DNA from: Pseudomonas fluorescens
Lineage (GTDB): Bacteria; Pseudomonadota; Gammaproteobacteria; Pseudomonadales; Pseudomonadaceae
Assembly: GCF_902497625.1 (NCBI RefSeq)
Contig: NZ_CABVGX010000014.1
Location: 49,862-113,861 of the forward strand
Length of the DNA stretch: 64,000 bases
Reading direction: 5' to 3'
The position numbers and the translations under genes are program-made. Every line of letters begins with the position of its first letter. Position 1 is the first letter of the stretch. This document shows positions 54,914 through 64,000 of the stretch, one piece after another. The notes beneath the pieces are model-generated. The model saw only the letters and a program-made list of their open reading frames with translations, was not told the DNA's origin and ran no database searches.

Positions 54914-55489
54914 ATGACGTTATCCCTGCACCACAATTCCTTGCCCGAGAACTATCGCGACATTCTCATCGGCCTGGGTGAAAATCCCGACCGCGAAGGT
55001 CTGCGCGATACACCGGTGCGCGCGGCCAAAGCCATGCAGTACCTGTGTCATGGGTACGAGCAAAGTGTCGACGAAATCGTCAATGGCGCATTGTTTGCCT
55101 CGGACACCGATGAAATGATCATCGTCGCCGACATCGAGCTCTATTCGCTGTGCGAACACCATTTGCTGCCGTTCATCGGCAAGGCCCATGTGGCTTATAT
55201 TCCTACGGGAAAAGTCTTGGGGCTGTCGAAGATCGCGCGGTTGGTGGACATGTTCGCCCGGCGCCTGCAAATTCAGGAAAACCTCACCCGGCAAATCGCC
55301 GATGCGGTGCAGCAAGTGACCGATGCCGCCGGCGTTGCGGTGGTCATCGAGGCGCGGCACATGTGCATGATGATGCGCGGTGTCGAGAAACAGAATTCGA
55401 CCATGAACACCTCGGTGATGCTCGGCGCCTTCCGCGACTCGAGCAACACCCGCCAGGAGTTTTTGCAATTGATTGGACGGAGCAAGTAG
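54914..55489 (+). CDS. folE: GTP cyclohydrolase I
   Basis: Cytoplasmic Zn enzyme of 191 aa (E. coli FolE is 222) converting GTP to dihydroneopterin triphosphate. The Zn ligands Cys80, His83 ([11 protein letters not shown]) and Cys151 ([10 protein letters not shown]) correspond to E. coli Cys110, His113 and Cys181. [12 protein letters not shown] and the terminal FLQLIG are family-typical. It sits between folM and folX, so it is more likely to supply monapterin than folate. A folE gene is among light-induced genes reported for P. putida. Confidence 0.95.
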   Translation: MTLSLHHNSLPENYRDILIGLGENPDREGLRDTPVRAAKAMQYLCHGYEQSVDEIVNGALFASDTDEMIIVADIELYSLCEHHLLPFIGKAHVAYIPTGKVLGLSKIARLVDMFARRLQIQENLTRQIADAVQQVTDAAGVAVVIEARHMCMMMRGVEKQNSTMNTSVMLGAFRDSSNTRQEFLQLIGRSK

Positions 55490-55491
55490 CA

Positions 55492-55872
55492 ATGCCACAA
55501 CTTCAACCTGGCACCGCACGCATCCGGGTCAAGGACCTGTGCCTGCGGACCTTCATCGGCATCAACGAGGATGAAATCCTCAACAAGCAGGATGTCTTGA
55601 TCAACCTGACCATCCTGTACGCGGCCCAGGAAGCGGTGCGTGACAACGACATCGAGCACGCGCTGAATTACCGCACCATCACCAAGGCGATTATCGCGCA
55701 TGTCGAAGGCAATCGCTTTGCATTGCTGGAACGCCTGACCCAGGAAATTCTCGATCTGGTGATGATTAACGAATCAGTGCAATACGCCGAAGTCGAAGTC
55801 GACAAACCCCACGCGTTGCGCTTTGCCGAATCGGTGTCGATTACGCTAGCGGCAAGCCGCGCTACTGCGTAG
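55492..55872 (+). CDS. folX: Dihydroneopterin triphosphate 2'-epimerase FolX
   Basis: Enzyme of 126 aa in the dihydroneopterin aldolase/epimerase family. It epimerises dihydroneopterin triphosphate to the monapterin form. [31 protein letters not shown] and [18 protein letters not shown] are typical; FolX rather than FolB is favoured by this sequence and the folM/folE context. The start at 55492, [15 protein letters not shown], lies two bases after the folE stop. It is the third gene of the monapterin operon. Confidence 0.93.
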   Translation: MPQLQPGTARIRVKDLCLRTFIGINEDEILNKQDVLINLTILYAAQEAVRDNDIEHALNYRTITKAIIAHVEGNRFALLERLTQEILDLVMINESVQYAEVEVDKPHALRFAESVSITLAASRATA

Positions 55873-55966
55873 CAGCTGCAAGCTTCAAGCTTTAAGCTTC
55901 AAGCGGTAAGCTAACAGCCACCGCAACCCATCTTGCAGCTTGCAGCTTGCCGCTTACAGCTGTCTC
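55872..55966. repeat. AAGCTTCAAGC-type palindromic repeat
   Basis: AGCTGCAAGCTTCAAGCTTT and a partial copy (AAGCTTCAAGCGGTAAGCT) are followed by a complementary GCAGCTTGCAGCTTGCCGCT run (55935-55960). It is an inverted repeat with internal tandem units, of a type distinct from the others in the window. It separates folX from DUF1244. Confidence 0.75.
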
Positions 55967-55978
55967 GAAGAGACCCCT

Positions 55979-56275
55979 ATGACTGATCAACAACGCCTGG
56001 AACTTGAAGCCGCCGCCTTTCGCCGGCTCGTCGCCCACCTCGACAGCCGCAAGGATGTGCAGAATATCGACCTGATGAACCTCTCGGGTTTCTGCCGCAA
56101 CTGCCTGTCCAAGTGGTACAAGGCCGCTGCCGACGAACGCCAGATCGAAGTCAGCCTCGATGACGCACGCGAAGTGGTTTACGGCATGCCCTACGCCGAA
56201 TGGAAGGCTCAATACCAGCAAGAAGCCAGCGCCGAACAACAGGCCGCGTTTGCCAAAGGAAAACCCAATGAGTGA
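55979..56275 (+). CDS. DUF1244 family protein
   Basis: Small cytoplasmic protein of 98 aa. LDSRKDVQNIDLMNLSGFCRNCLSKWYKAAADE is the core of DUF1244, whose structures show a small helical fold. CRNC hints at metal or redox chemistry, but none is proven. The ribosome site is weak. The HopJ-family gene starts eight bases before its stop, so the two are translationally coupled and probably work together. Confidence 0.87.
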   Translation: MTDQQRLELEAAAFRRLVAHLDSRKDVQNIDLMNLSGFCRNCLSKWYKAAADERQIEVSLDDAREVVYGMPYAEWKAQYQQEASAEQQAAFAKGKPNE

Positions 56276-56606
56276 TCTGAACACCCTGCGCGCCAGCCTC
56301 AACAGCGGCGAACACGTTTTCGCCGATACCCTGGCGTTCATCGCGGCTGGATACGACTACCAGCCTCAGGCGTTCAGCAATGGCGGCGTGCAGAATGCGG
56401 CCGGGCAGAACGAAGGTTCGTGCAAAACCCTCGGTCTGGCGCTGCTGGAAGGCTTGAGCGATAAAGAAGCATTGCTGGCGTTCGGTGAGCATTACCGCTC
56501 GGTAGTAGCGACGCCTGAAGGCAGCGATCATGGCAACATTCGCGCGCTGATCGCGCAGGGTCTGGCCGGCGTGAAATTTGCGCAACAGCCGCTGACTCGC
56601 CGCTGA
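56268..56606 (+). CDS. HopJ-family protein
   Basis: Protein of 112 aa matching the HopJ type III effector family by name: VFADTLAFIAAGYDYQPQAFSNGGVQNAAGQNEGSCKTLGLALLEGLSDKEALLAFGEHYRSV. In non-pathogens and most gamma-proteobacteria the family is widespread and is not secreted, so the effector label should not be taken as function. There is no type III secretion gene in the window. It overlaps DUF1244 by eight bases; the pair recurs in many genomes. Confidence 0.87.
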   Translation: MSDLNTLRASLNSGEHVFADTLAFIAAGYDYQPQAFSNGGVQNAAGQNEGSCKTLGLALLEGLSDKEALLAFGEHYRSVVATPEGSDHGNIRALIAQGLAGVKFAQQPLTRR

Positions 56607-56611
56607 TTCAA

Positions 56612-56708
56612 ATCAAAAGATCGCAGCCTCGTTTCACTCGACAGCTCCTACAGAAAAACACGATCCCTGTAGCAGCTGTCGAGTGAAACGAGGCTGCGAT
56701 CTTTTGAT
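56612..56708. repeat. REP-like palindrome, 41-base arms
   Basis: Arms 56612-56652 and 56668-56708 are complementary with one mismatch (TGTAGGAGC against TGTAGCAGC). The core is the same as at 1247-1341 and 48487-48575. Confidence 0.9.
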
Positions 56709-56823
56709 CTTCCACCACACATCCCGACTTTTAAGATTGACCCACCCACTTTATTTCGTTTGCCCGCCAGCACCGCTCACGGCTTAGATAAAAGAAGCCT
56801 CCCACCTTCCGAGTCGGTCATCC

Positions 56824-58074
56824 ATGAGCAGCGAAACCATCAGCCGGTCGATCAACATCGTGCATCCCGTCACCCTCAGCCACGGCAAAAATGCCGAAGT
56901 CTGGGACACCGATGGCAAACGCTACATCGACTTTGTCGGTGGCATCGGCGTGTTGAACCTTGGTCACTGTCATCCGCGCATCGTCGAGGCCATTCGTGAT
57001 CAAGCGACCCGGCTGACCCATTACGCCTTCAACGCCGCCCCGCATGTGCCCTACCTCGACTTCATGGATCGCCTCGCGGCGTTTATTCCCGTGAATTATC
57101 CCGTCAGCGGCATGCTGACCAACTGCGGCGCGGAAGCAGCGGAAAACGCCTTGAAGATCGTCCGTGGCGCGACCGGTCGCACGGCGGTCATCGCCTTCGA
57201 TGGCGCGTTCCATGGTCGTACCCTCGCCACGCTCAACCTCAATGGCAAAGTCGCCCCGTACAAACAAAAAGTCGGCGTATTGCCGGGGCCGGTCTATCAC
57301 CTGCCCTTCCCGAGCAAGGACAACGGCGTGAGCTGCGCCGAAGCGCTGAAGGCGATGGACCGATTGTTCAGCGTCGAAATCGATGTCGATGACGTGGCCT
57401 GTTTCATCATCGAACCCGTGCAGGGTGAAGCGGGTTTCCTGGCGCTGGACGTAGAGTTTGCTCAAGCGCTGCGGCGCTTCTGCGACGAGAAAGGCATCGT
57501 GCTGATCGCCGATGAAATCCAGTCCGGCTTCGGTCGCACCGGGCAACGCTTCGCGTTTTCGCGGCTGGGCATCGAGCCGGACCTGATCCTGCTGGGCAAA
57601 AGCATCGCTGGCGGCGTGCCGCTGGGCGCGGTGGTCGGGCGCAAGGCGCTGCTGGATATTTTGCCCAAGGGCGGGCTCGGCGGTACTTACTCGGGCAACC
57701 CTATCGCCTGCGCTGCGGCGATGGCCACCCTGGATGAGATGAGCGACGCCAACCTGCAGGTCTGGGGTTCGCAGCAGGAAGAAGCGATCGTCAGCCGCTA
57801 TCAAGCCTGGCGCGCGAGTAACCTTTCGCCCTACCTGGGACGTCTGACCGGCGTCGGTGCGATGCGTGGCATCGAGCTGGCTCACGCCGACGGCACGCCA
57901 GCCTCGGCACAACTGACGCAATTGCTGGCGCTGGCCCGCGACGCCGGTCTTTTGCTGATGCCCAGCGGCAAGTCGCGGCACATTGTTCGGCTGCTGGCGC
58001 CACTGACCACCGAAGCGGCGGTGCTGGAGGAAGGTCTGGACATTCTGGAGGCCTGTCTCGCGCAACTGTCCTGA
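56824..58074 (+). CDS. Class III omega-aminotransferase (GabT-like)
   Basis: PLP enzyme of 416 aa that transfers an omega-amino group from GABA, 5-aminovalerate or a similar substrate to 2-oxoglutarate. GAEAAENALKIVRGATGR (phosphate site), IEPVQGEAGF, LIADEIQSGFGRTG and the PLP Lys259 in LLGKSIAGG are all present. The start has no strong ribosome site but gives a standard length. The adjacent ABC transporter and PuuB-like oxidase make a polyamine or omega-amino-acid route likely. Specificity cannot be fixed from sequence. Confidence 0.9.
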   Translation: MSSETISRSINIVHPVTLSHGKNAEVWDTDGKRYIDFVGGIGVLNLGHCHPRIVEAIRDQATRLTHYAFNAAPHVPYLDFMDRLAAFIPVNYPVSGMLTNCGAEAAENALKIVRGATGRTAVIAFDGAFHGRTLATLNLNGKVAPYKQKVGVLPGPVYHLPFPSKDNGVSCAEALKAMDRLFSVEIDVDDVACFIIEPVQGEAGFLALDVEFAQALRRFCDEKGIVLIADEIQSGFGRTGQRFAFSRLGIEPDLILLGKSIAGGVPLGAVVGRKALLDILPKGGLGGTYSGNPIACAAAMATLDEMSDANLQVWGSQQEEAIVSRYQAWRASNLSPYLGRLTGVGAMRGIELAHADGTPASAQLTQLLALARDAGLLLMPSGKSRHIVRLLAPLTTEAAVLEEGLDILEACLAQLS

Positions 58075-58301
58075 CCGCAAGATGCATTCCGGGACTGACG
58101 TAGTGAAATATGTTCGCTTGTAGTCGCGGAATTTGCGTCGCAATACTGGCCAAAGAACCTGATTCGAAACCGCAGGAACCGGCATGCCGGCAGTGGCAGA
58201 TTAAAAGACCCATCGTCAGCGAGCCGACTCCTGCGCAAGGCGATTCATCGAAGTACCCATTCATTCAGCGAGATCATCAGTACCGACCAGCCGAGGCATG
58301 C

Positions 58302-59276
58302 ATGTATCACGACAATATAATTTATAAGAAAAAGTCCAACGATCCTCAGTTCCTGCTCGGCGTGGCCGTGGTGCTGTTCCTCGGCGCCTACCTGATGAAT
58401 CTCGGCAACAGCGGCCTCGGTCACTTTCTGCACCCGCTGCTGGGCGATGCCCCGGACAGCCTGACCTCACGCAACATTGCCATCGGCCTGGCCATCGCCG
58501 TCCTCGGCACGCTTAACTTCCACGTCCTTGGTCGCCTGAAGTTCAAAGTGCAAACCACTGTGGTGTGGATCGAGTTGCTGATTCTGTTCCTGGCATTCTT
58601 CGACACCTTCGACCTGTCCTACAGCTTCATTCTCGACAAAGTCGGCTTTCTGATTATTCAGGGCGCCGCAACCACGTTGTATATCTCCGCCATCGCCATC
58701 GTGATTGCCTTCGTGCTGGCGCTGATCGGCGCGGTGGCCAAGTTGTCGAACAACGGCCTGGCCAACGCGCTCGCGTCGTTTTATACCTCCTTCTTTCGCG
58801 GCGTGCCGTTGCTGATTCAAATCTACCTGATTTATCTGGGGTTGCCGCAACTCGGTTATGTAGTCGACGCGGTGCCCGCTGGCATCCTCGCGCTGTCGCT
58901 GTGCTACGGCGCGTACATGACGGAAATCTTCCGCGCCGGTATCCAGAGCATACCCGTAGGGCAGTGGGAAGCTTCGCGGGCGTTGAACATCAGTCCGTTC
59001 AAGACACTGAGCAAAGTGATCATGCCCCAGGCCCTGCGCGTGATTATCCCGCCCACCGGTAACCAGTTCATCGCCATGCTCAAGGACAGTTCGCTGGTCT
59101 CGGTGATCGGCGTGTGGGAACTGATGTACCTGGCCAAGACCCAGGGCCGAGCGGATTTCCGTCACCTGGAAATGCTCATCACCGCCGCGATGATCTACTG
59201 GGCGCTGTCGTTCATTCTCGAACGGGTGCAGGCGCGCATCGAAAAACGGGTCAACCGTTCCACCGTGAGGAGCTGA
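58302..59276 (+). CDS. Amino-acid ABC transporter permease (HisM family)
   Basis: Inner-membrane permease of 324 aa. Two or three extra N-terminal helices precede the core of five helices with the EAA loop ([32 protein letters not shown]). [20 protein letters not shown] and [22 protein letters not shown] are typical of polar amino-acid uptake permeases. The start is [13 protein letters not shown]; the upstream frame extension to 58110 is not conserved. It is a single-permease system with the ATPase and binding protein next to it. Confidence 0.9.
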   Translation: MYHDNIIYKKKSNDPQFLLGVAVVLFLGAYLMNLGNSGLGHFLHPLLGDAPDSLTSRNIAIGLAIAVLGTLNFHVLGRLKFKVQTTVVWIELLILFLAFFDTFDLSYSFILDKVGFLIIQGAATTLYISAIAIVIAFVLALIGAVAKLSNNGLANALASFYTSFFRGVPLLIQIYLIYLGLPQLGYVVDAVPAGILALSLCYGAYMTEIFRAGIQSIPVGQWEASRALNISPFKTLSKVIMPQALRVIIPPTGNQFIAMLKDSSLVSVIGVWELMYLAKTQGRADFRHLEMLITAAMIYWALSFILERVQARIEKRVNRSTVRS

Positions 59277-59281
59277 TCGTG

Positions 59282-60073
59282 ATGACTCCAATCCGTACCG
59301 CCGAAAGACCGCAACCGACGCCGGTGGCGCAAAGCGCTCCGGCGATGATTTCCATCGCCGGCCTGAACAAGTGGTATGGCAATTTTCACGCTTTGCGCGA
59401 CGTCGACCTGACCGTTGCCAGCGGTGAAATCCTGGTGGTGTGCGGGCCATCAGGGTCGGGCAAATCGACGATGATTCGCTGCATCAATCATCTGGAAAAC
59501 TTCCAGAAAGGCCACATTGAGGTCAATGGCATCACCCTGACCAGCGAAGCGGAAAGCGTCAGTGCCGTGCGCAGTGAAATTGGCATGGTATTCCAGAGCT
59601 TCAATCTGTTCCCGCACCTGAGCGTGATGGACAACCTGACCCTGGCACCGCAACTGGTGCAAGGCGTGTCCTCCACCGAAGCGAAAAAACGCGCGCAGGT
59701 TTACCTGGAGCGTGTACGCATCGCTGAACACGCGCACAAGTATCCGTCGCAATTATCCGGTGGCCAGCAGCAACGCGTGGCGATTGCCCGGGCGCTGTGC
59801 ATGAATCCCAAGGTAATGCTGTTCGACGAGCCCACCTCCGCGCTCGACCCGGAAATGGTCCACGAGGTGCTGGACGTGATGGGCGAGCTGGCCACCGACG
59901 GCATGACCATGATCTGCGTGACCCACGAAATGGGCTTCGCCAGCAAAGTCGCCGACCGCGTGCTGTTCATGGATCAGGGCCAGGTGATCGAACAAGCGAC
60001 GCCGGCCGAATTTTTCAACAACCCACAGACCGAACGCGCGCAGAAATTCCTCTCGCAGATCATCGGTCACTGA
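59282..60073 (+). CDS. Amino-acid ABC transporter ATPase
   Basis: ATP-binding subunit of 263 aa. Walker A GPSGSGKS (residues 55-62), signature LSGGQQQR (158-165), Walker [13 protein letters not shown] (179-190) and the switch His in CVTHEMGFA. It is the GlnQ/HisP type. The ATG at 59282 has GAGGAG nine bases upstream; a GTG one codon earlier is possible. It follows the permease after five bases and the binding-protein gene follows 47 bases later. Confidence 0.93.
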   Translation: MTPIRTAERPQPTPVAQSAPAMISIAGLNKWYGNFHALRDVDLTVASGEILVVCGPSGSGKSTMIRCINHLENFQKGHIEVNGITLTSEAESVSAVRSEIGMVFQSFNLFPHLSVMDNLTLAPQLVQGVSSTEAKKRAQVYLERVRIAEHAHKYPSQLSGGQQQRVAIARALCMNPKVMLFDEPTSALDPEMVHEVLDVMGELATDGMTMICVTHEMGFASKVADRVLFMDQGQVIEQATPAEFFNNPQTERAQKFLSQIIGH

Positions 60074-60120
60074 GAACCGTTTTACCCGCCGCAAAACAAT
60101 AACGAAAAATGGAGATGGAC

Positions 60121-60954
60121 ATGCTCAGCAAAAAACGCGCAATCACCCTCGCAGCCGCCATGTCGCTGTTGTTCGTCGGCGCCGCCAATGCCGGTGCGGT
60201 GCTGGACAAGATCCAGAGCAGCAAGACGTTGACCATCGCCACCTCAGCGACCTGGCCACCCCAGGGCTTCATCAATGACAAGAATGAAATCGACGGTTTC
60301 GACATCGACGTATCGAAAGAGATCGCCAAGCGTCTCGGCGTCGAAGCCAAATTCATCACGCCGGACTGGGACGTGATTACTGCAGGCAAGTGGAACGGTC
60401 GCTGGGACGTGTCCGTGGGTTCGATGACCGCCACCAAAAGTCGCGCGCGAATTCTCGACTTCCCCGGGACTTATTATTACGTGCCCTACGTGTTTGCCGT
60501 GCACGACAAATCCAAGGTCACTGATCACAAGGCACTGAATGGCAAGACCATCGGTGTCGAAGGCGGCACCACGTCCGAAGATTACTTCAGTCAGGCGCTG
60601 GCGATTGAGACCACCGACGTGCCGCCGGTGGTCTACGACGTCAAAACCGAAAAAATGAAAACCTACGCCGGCTCGGTCGGCCCGCTGGACGACCTGCGTC
60701 TGGGCGACGGTGCGCGTCTGGACGCGATCCTCACGCAACGCAGCACGCTCGATGCAGCAGTTAAAAAGGGTTACCCGTTGCGGGCCGTCGATGACAACGT
60801 TGCGTTCTACGAACCGCTCGCCGTGGCTACCGACAAGGGTGACCCGGAGCTGAAAGCCAAGCTGGCGGAAATCATCGCCGCGATGCACAAGGACGGCACA
60901 CTGACCAAGCTGTCGGACAAGTGGTACGGCGTCGATTACTCGACGATCAAATAA
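60121..60954 (+). CDS. Periplasmic amino-acid-binding protein
   Basis: Secreted solute-binding protein of 277 aa (SBP_bac_3 family). A signal peptide ending AANAGA precedes LTIATSATWPPQGFINDKNEIDGFDIDVSKEIAKRLG and SMTATKSRARILDFPGTYYYVPYVF, typical of HisJ/ArtJ-like proteins; the arginine in the SMTATKSR segment should bind the ligand carboxylate. Start: the ATG at 60109 has a poor site, while ATG 60121 has GGAG at 60111-60114, so the latter is preferred. It would deliver its ligand to the upstream permease. Confidence 0.91.
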   Translation: MLSKKRAITLAAAMSLLFVGAANAGAVLDKIQSSKTLTIATSATWPPQGFINDKNEIDGFDIDVSKEIAKRLGVEAKFITPDWDVITAGKWNGRWDVSVGSMTATKSRARILDFPGTYYYVPYVFAVHDKSKVTDHKALNGKTIGVEGGTTSEDYFSQALAIETTDVPPVVYDVKTEKMKTYAGSVGPLDDLRLGDGARLDAILTQRSTLDAAVKKGYPLRAVDDNVAFYEPLAVATDKGDPELKAKLAEIIAAMHKDGTLTKLSDKWYGVDYSTIK

Positions 60955-60972
60955 CCACCTGCCCCAATCTTT

Positions 60973-61068
60973 GTAGGAGCGAGCCTGCTCGCGAAAGACT
61001 CAAGGCCCACGCGTAGATCCAGATATCGCGTCATCGTTGACGTCCATCGCGAGCAGGCTCGCTCCCAC
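60973..61068. repeat. REP-like palindrome, GTAGGAGCGAGCCTGCTCGC type
   Basis: The arms GTAGGAGCGAGCCTGCTCGC (from 60973) and TCGCGAGCAGGCTCGCTCCC (61047-61066) flank about 50 bases between the binding-protein and oxidase genes. Confidence 0.87.
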
Positions 61069-61104
61069 AGGGTTGGGTGTGAGGCTTATCTTCAGGGATC
61101 AACC

Positions 61105-62388
61105 ATGTCCTTCCCCAACACCTGGTATGCCCAGACCTCGCTGCCTCGCGCGGCCAGGCCCGAATTAAATACCGTTGAAACCTGCGACGTCTGCATCATC
61201 GGTGCCGGTATCGCCGGGCTCACCGCAGCCCTCGAACTGGCCCGACGCGGCAAACGCGTGGTCATTCTCGAAGCCCATCAGGTCGCCTGGGGCGCGTCCG
61301 GCCGCAATGGCGGCGTGGTTTCGCCGGGCTGGGCGGAAGGGTCCGCAGCGATTCGCAAAAAGCTCGGGCTCGAACAGGCCCGGACGCTGTTTCACATGTC
61401 TGTCGAAGGTGTGGAGATTGTTCGGCGCAACATCGCCGAGCTCGCGCTGAGCGGCTGCGCGCCATCGGCCGGAACGATCCGGGTCAAGCGTTACGACGAC
61501 GCTGCCGGGGTGAAGAGCCACATTGAAACGATGCGTCGCGACTTCGGCTATGAAGTGAATTTTCTCGACACCGCCGAGGTTCGGGAACGGGCGCACACCT
61601 TGCGCTATTTCCAGGGCGTCGAAGACCCCAATGCCCTGCACTTCCACCCGCTCAATTATTGCCTGGGCCTGGCGATGGCCATCGAGGCGGCGGGCGGCAA
61701 GATTTTCGAACAGTCAAAAATGCTCGCCTGGCGTCATGAGGGCAGCGATAAAGTCGTCGAGACCGCGCAGGGCAGCGTGCGTTGTCAGGACCTGGTGTTC
61801 TGCGCCGGTGGCTACGGCGGCCCGGAGCTGCAAAAGCTCAGCCGCGCCTATTTGCCAATCGCCACCTACGTGGTGCTGACCGAACACCTGGGCGACTCGA
61901 TCAAAAACGTACTCGATTCCGCCGCGGCATTCTCCGATGATCGCCGCGCCTCGGACTATTACCGCGTCGTCGAGGGTGATCGTTTGTTGTGGGGCGGTCG
62001 CATCACGACCCGCAACGAGCAAAATGAAAAGGCTCTGGCGGCGATGCTCAAGGCGGACATGGTCTCGGTTTATCCACAACTGGCGCAGGTCCGGATCGAG
62101 CTGGCCTGGTCCGGGCTGATGGGGTATTCCACCAACAAGATGCCCAACCTCGGATTGCTTGAACCGGGAATCTGGGCGTGCACCTCGTTTGGCGGTCACG
62201 GACTGAACACCGGCTCGATCTGCGGCCGGGTGATCGCCGAAGCGGTGTGCGGGGAAAGTAACCGCTACGCGTTGTTCAAGCCGTACCTGCTCGACTGGAA
62301 CGGCGGCCCGTTCGGCCGGGTAGCGGCGAATGCGATTTATCAGTCGCTGAAGGTGATGGATTTCGTCCAGGAGCGATTGAAAGGTTGA
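61105..62388 (+). CDS. PuuB-like FAD-dependent amine oxidase
   Basis: Cytoplasmic DAO-family flavoprotein of 427 aa. The FAD-binding motif GAGIAGLTAALELARRGKRVVILEA (residues about 32-56) and the GRNGGVVSPG segment are typical of gamma-glutamylputrescine oxidase and relatives. GTIRV, FCAGGY and the C-terminal WACTSFGGHGLNTGSICG follow the family pattern. It oxidises an amine or amino acid, making hydrogen peroxide. No gamma-glutamylputrescine synthetase is nearby, so the substrate is open. The start is MSFPNTWYAQTS. Confidence 0.89.
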   Translation: MSFPNTWYAQTSLPRAARPELNTVETCDVCIIGAGIAGLTAALELARRGKRVVILEAHQVAWGASGRNGGVVSPGWAEGSAAIRKKLGLEQARTLFHMSVEGVEIVRRNIAELALSGCAPSAGTIRVKRYDDAAGVKSHIETMRRDFGYEVNFLDTAEVRERAHTLRYFQGVEDPNALHFHPLNYCLGLAMAIEAAGGKIFEQSKMLAWRHEGSDKVVETAQGSVRCQDLVFCAGGYGGPELQKLSRAYLPIATYVVLTEHLGDSIKNVLDSAAAFSDDRRASDYYRVVEGDRLLWGGRITTRNEQNEKALAAMLKADMVSVYPQLAQVRIELAWSGLMGYSTNKMPNLGLLEPGIWACTSFGGHGLNTGSICGRVIAEAVCGESNRYALFKPYLLDWNGGPFGRVAANAIYQSLKVMDFVQERLKG

Positions 62389-62398
62389 TGACAGGTCC

Positions 62399-62488
62399 TG
62401 TGGGAGCGGGCTTGCTCGCGAAAGCGGTGTGCCAGGCAACATCAATGGCGACTGATATGCCGCTTTCGCGAGCAAGCCCGCTCCCACA
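62399..62488. repeat. REP-like palindrome, 29-base perfect arms
   Basis: Arms 62399-62427 and 62460-62488 are perfectly complementary (TGTGGGAGCGGGCTTGCTCG on the left) around 32 bases. It lies between the oxidase stop and the trxB terminator. Confidence 0.9.
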
Positions 62489-62521
62489 TTAAAAATGTAT
62501 CGGCCGTGAATCGTGGGACAC

Positions 62522-62550
62522 AAAAAAAACCGGCCGAAGCCGGTTTTGTA
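62522..62550 (-). terminator. Terminator of trxB
   Basis: The AAACCGGC / GCCGGTTTT stem is followed on the minus strand by a run of Ts (complement of A62522-A62528), about 15 bases after the trxB stop. Confidence 0.88.
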
Positions 62551-62562
62551 ATTTCTGCGCAG

Positions 62563-63839
<1,277 letters not shown>

Positions 63840-64000
63840 ATGCCTGCACCCGTACTGTCTGGCCCGCAATATTTGCGCGAAGGACTCAAGCTGGTCCTCA
63901 GTCCCAGCCTGCGTTTATTCGTCCTGCTGCCACTGGTAATCAACCTGTTGCTGTTCGTCGGATTGATTTACCTGGCTGGCCATCAGTTCAGCCTGTGGGT
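63840..64000 (+). CDS. cysZ: Sulfate transporter CysZ (5' part)
   Basis: Only the first 53 codons lie in the window; the gene runs off the right edge. [45 protein letters not shown] matches the start of CysZ (EI24 family), an inner-membrane sulfate-uptake protein that feeds cysteine synthesis. The hydrophobic first helix covers about residues 23-46. GGAG at about 63830 precedes the ATG. Pairing with trxB is a common order in Pseudomonas. Confidence 0.85.
   Translation, partial: MPAPVLSGPQYLREGLKLVLSPSLRLFVLLPLVINLLLFVGLIYLAGHQFSLW

Noticed and set aside
56268..56606. HopJ protein as a type III secreted effector
   Set aside because: There are no secretion or chaperone genes nearby, and the family is common in non-pathogens, so the effector role was not claimed.

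Overview
The window looks like a stretch of chromosome from a Pseudomonas of the fluorescens/putida lineage. The evidence is the high-GC coding style, the gene order of the alginate operon (end of algX, then algL-algI-algJ-algF-algA), the homogentisate operon with an IclR regulator, the DUF3649/PepSY/DUF3325 iron-linked trio, a Pseudomonas-type short LOV photoreceptor, and many REP-like palindromes of the kinds common in P. fluorescens-group genomes. No rRNA, tRNA, CRISPR array or transposase was seen.

Layout. 1-6.6 kb: distal half of the alginate operon (lyase, O-acetylation machinery, GDP-mannose precursor enzyme), closed by a strong terminator and interrupted by two palindromes. 6.8-8.2 kb: a small membrane protein and an SDR enzyme. 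8.3-14.4 kb: an AaeXAB-like aromatic-acid/drug efflux operon with its own outer-membrane factor, read divergently from a LysR gene. 14.6-18.2 kb: a GhrB-type hydroxyacid reductase, a DUF2165 membrane protein, and an EamA exporter divergent from an AraC regulator. 18.3-20.6 kb: an iron-regulated PepSY operon behind a Fur box. 20.6-26.6 kb: a catabolic cluster (Crp-type regulator, atypical crotonase, CaiB-type CoA-transferase, CitMHS carrier, OprD porin) with AT-rich spacers that may have been acquired by transfer. 26.8-34.1 kb: housekeeping and stress genes (HPF-like protein, serine dehydratase with LysR regulator, DUF3509, PsiE, LexA-controlled yebG, an amino-acid dehydrogenase homologue lacking its catalytic lysine, SirB1-like protein). 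34.2-38.4 kb: hmgA-fahA-maiA and divergent hmgR, the lower route of tyrosine and phenylalanine degradation. 38.5-44.3 kb: DUF1302/DUF1329 pair with a MalT-like LuxR regulator. 45.2-47.4 kb: an S-type pyocin with a colicin E9-like DNase and its immunity gene, in a locally AT-rich islet.

47.4-50.3 kb: SDR, alpha/beta hydrolase and class II aldolase-family genes. 50.4-55.9 kb: the most interesting region, a probable light-response module. It holds a flavodoxin, a short LOV blue-light receptor, a PilZ-like protein, a B12-independent (class II) LitR-type MerR repressor, an ABM-domain membrane protein, and folM-folE-folX for tetrahydromonapterin synthesis. 56-56.6 kb: DUF1244 and HopJ-family proteins. 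56.8-62.4 kb: a transport and catabolic cluster for an amino acid or polyamine (class III aminotransferase, ABC permease, ATPase, binding protein, PuuB-like FAD oxidase). 62.5-64 kb: trxB and the start of cysZ, divergent.

Two parts may connect: tetrahydromonapterin is the likely cofactor of phenylalanine hydroxylase, whose product tyrosine feeds the homogentisate operon about 17 kb away. All functions are homology inferences made by reading the translated sequence. No database search was run.
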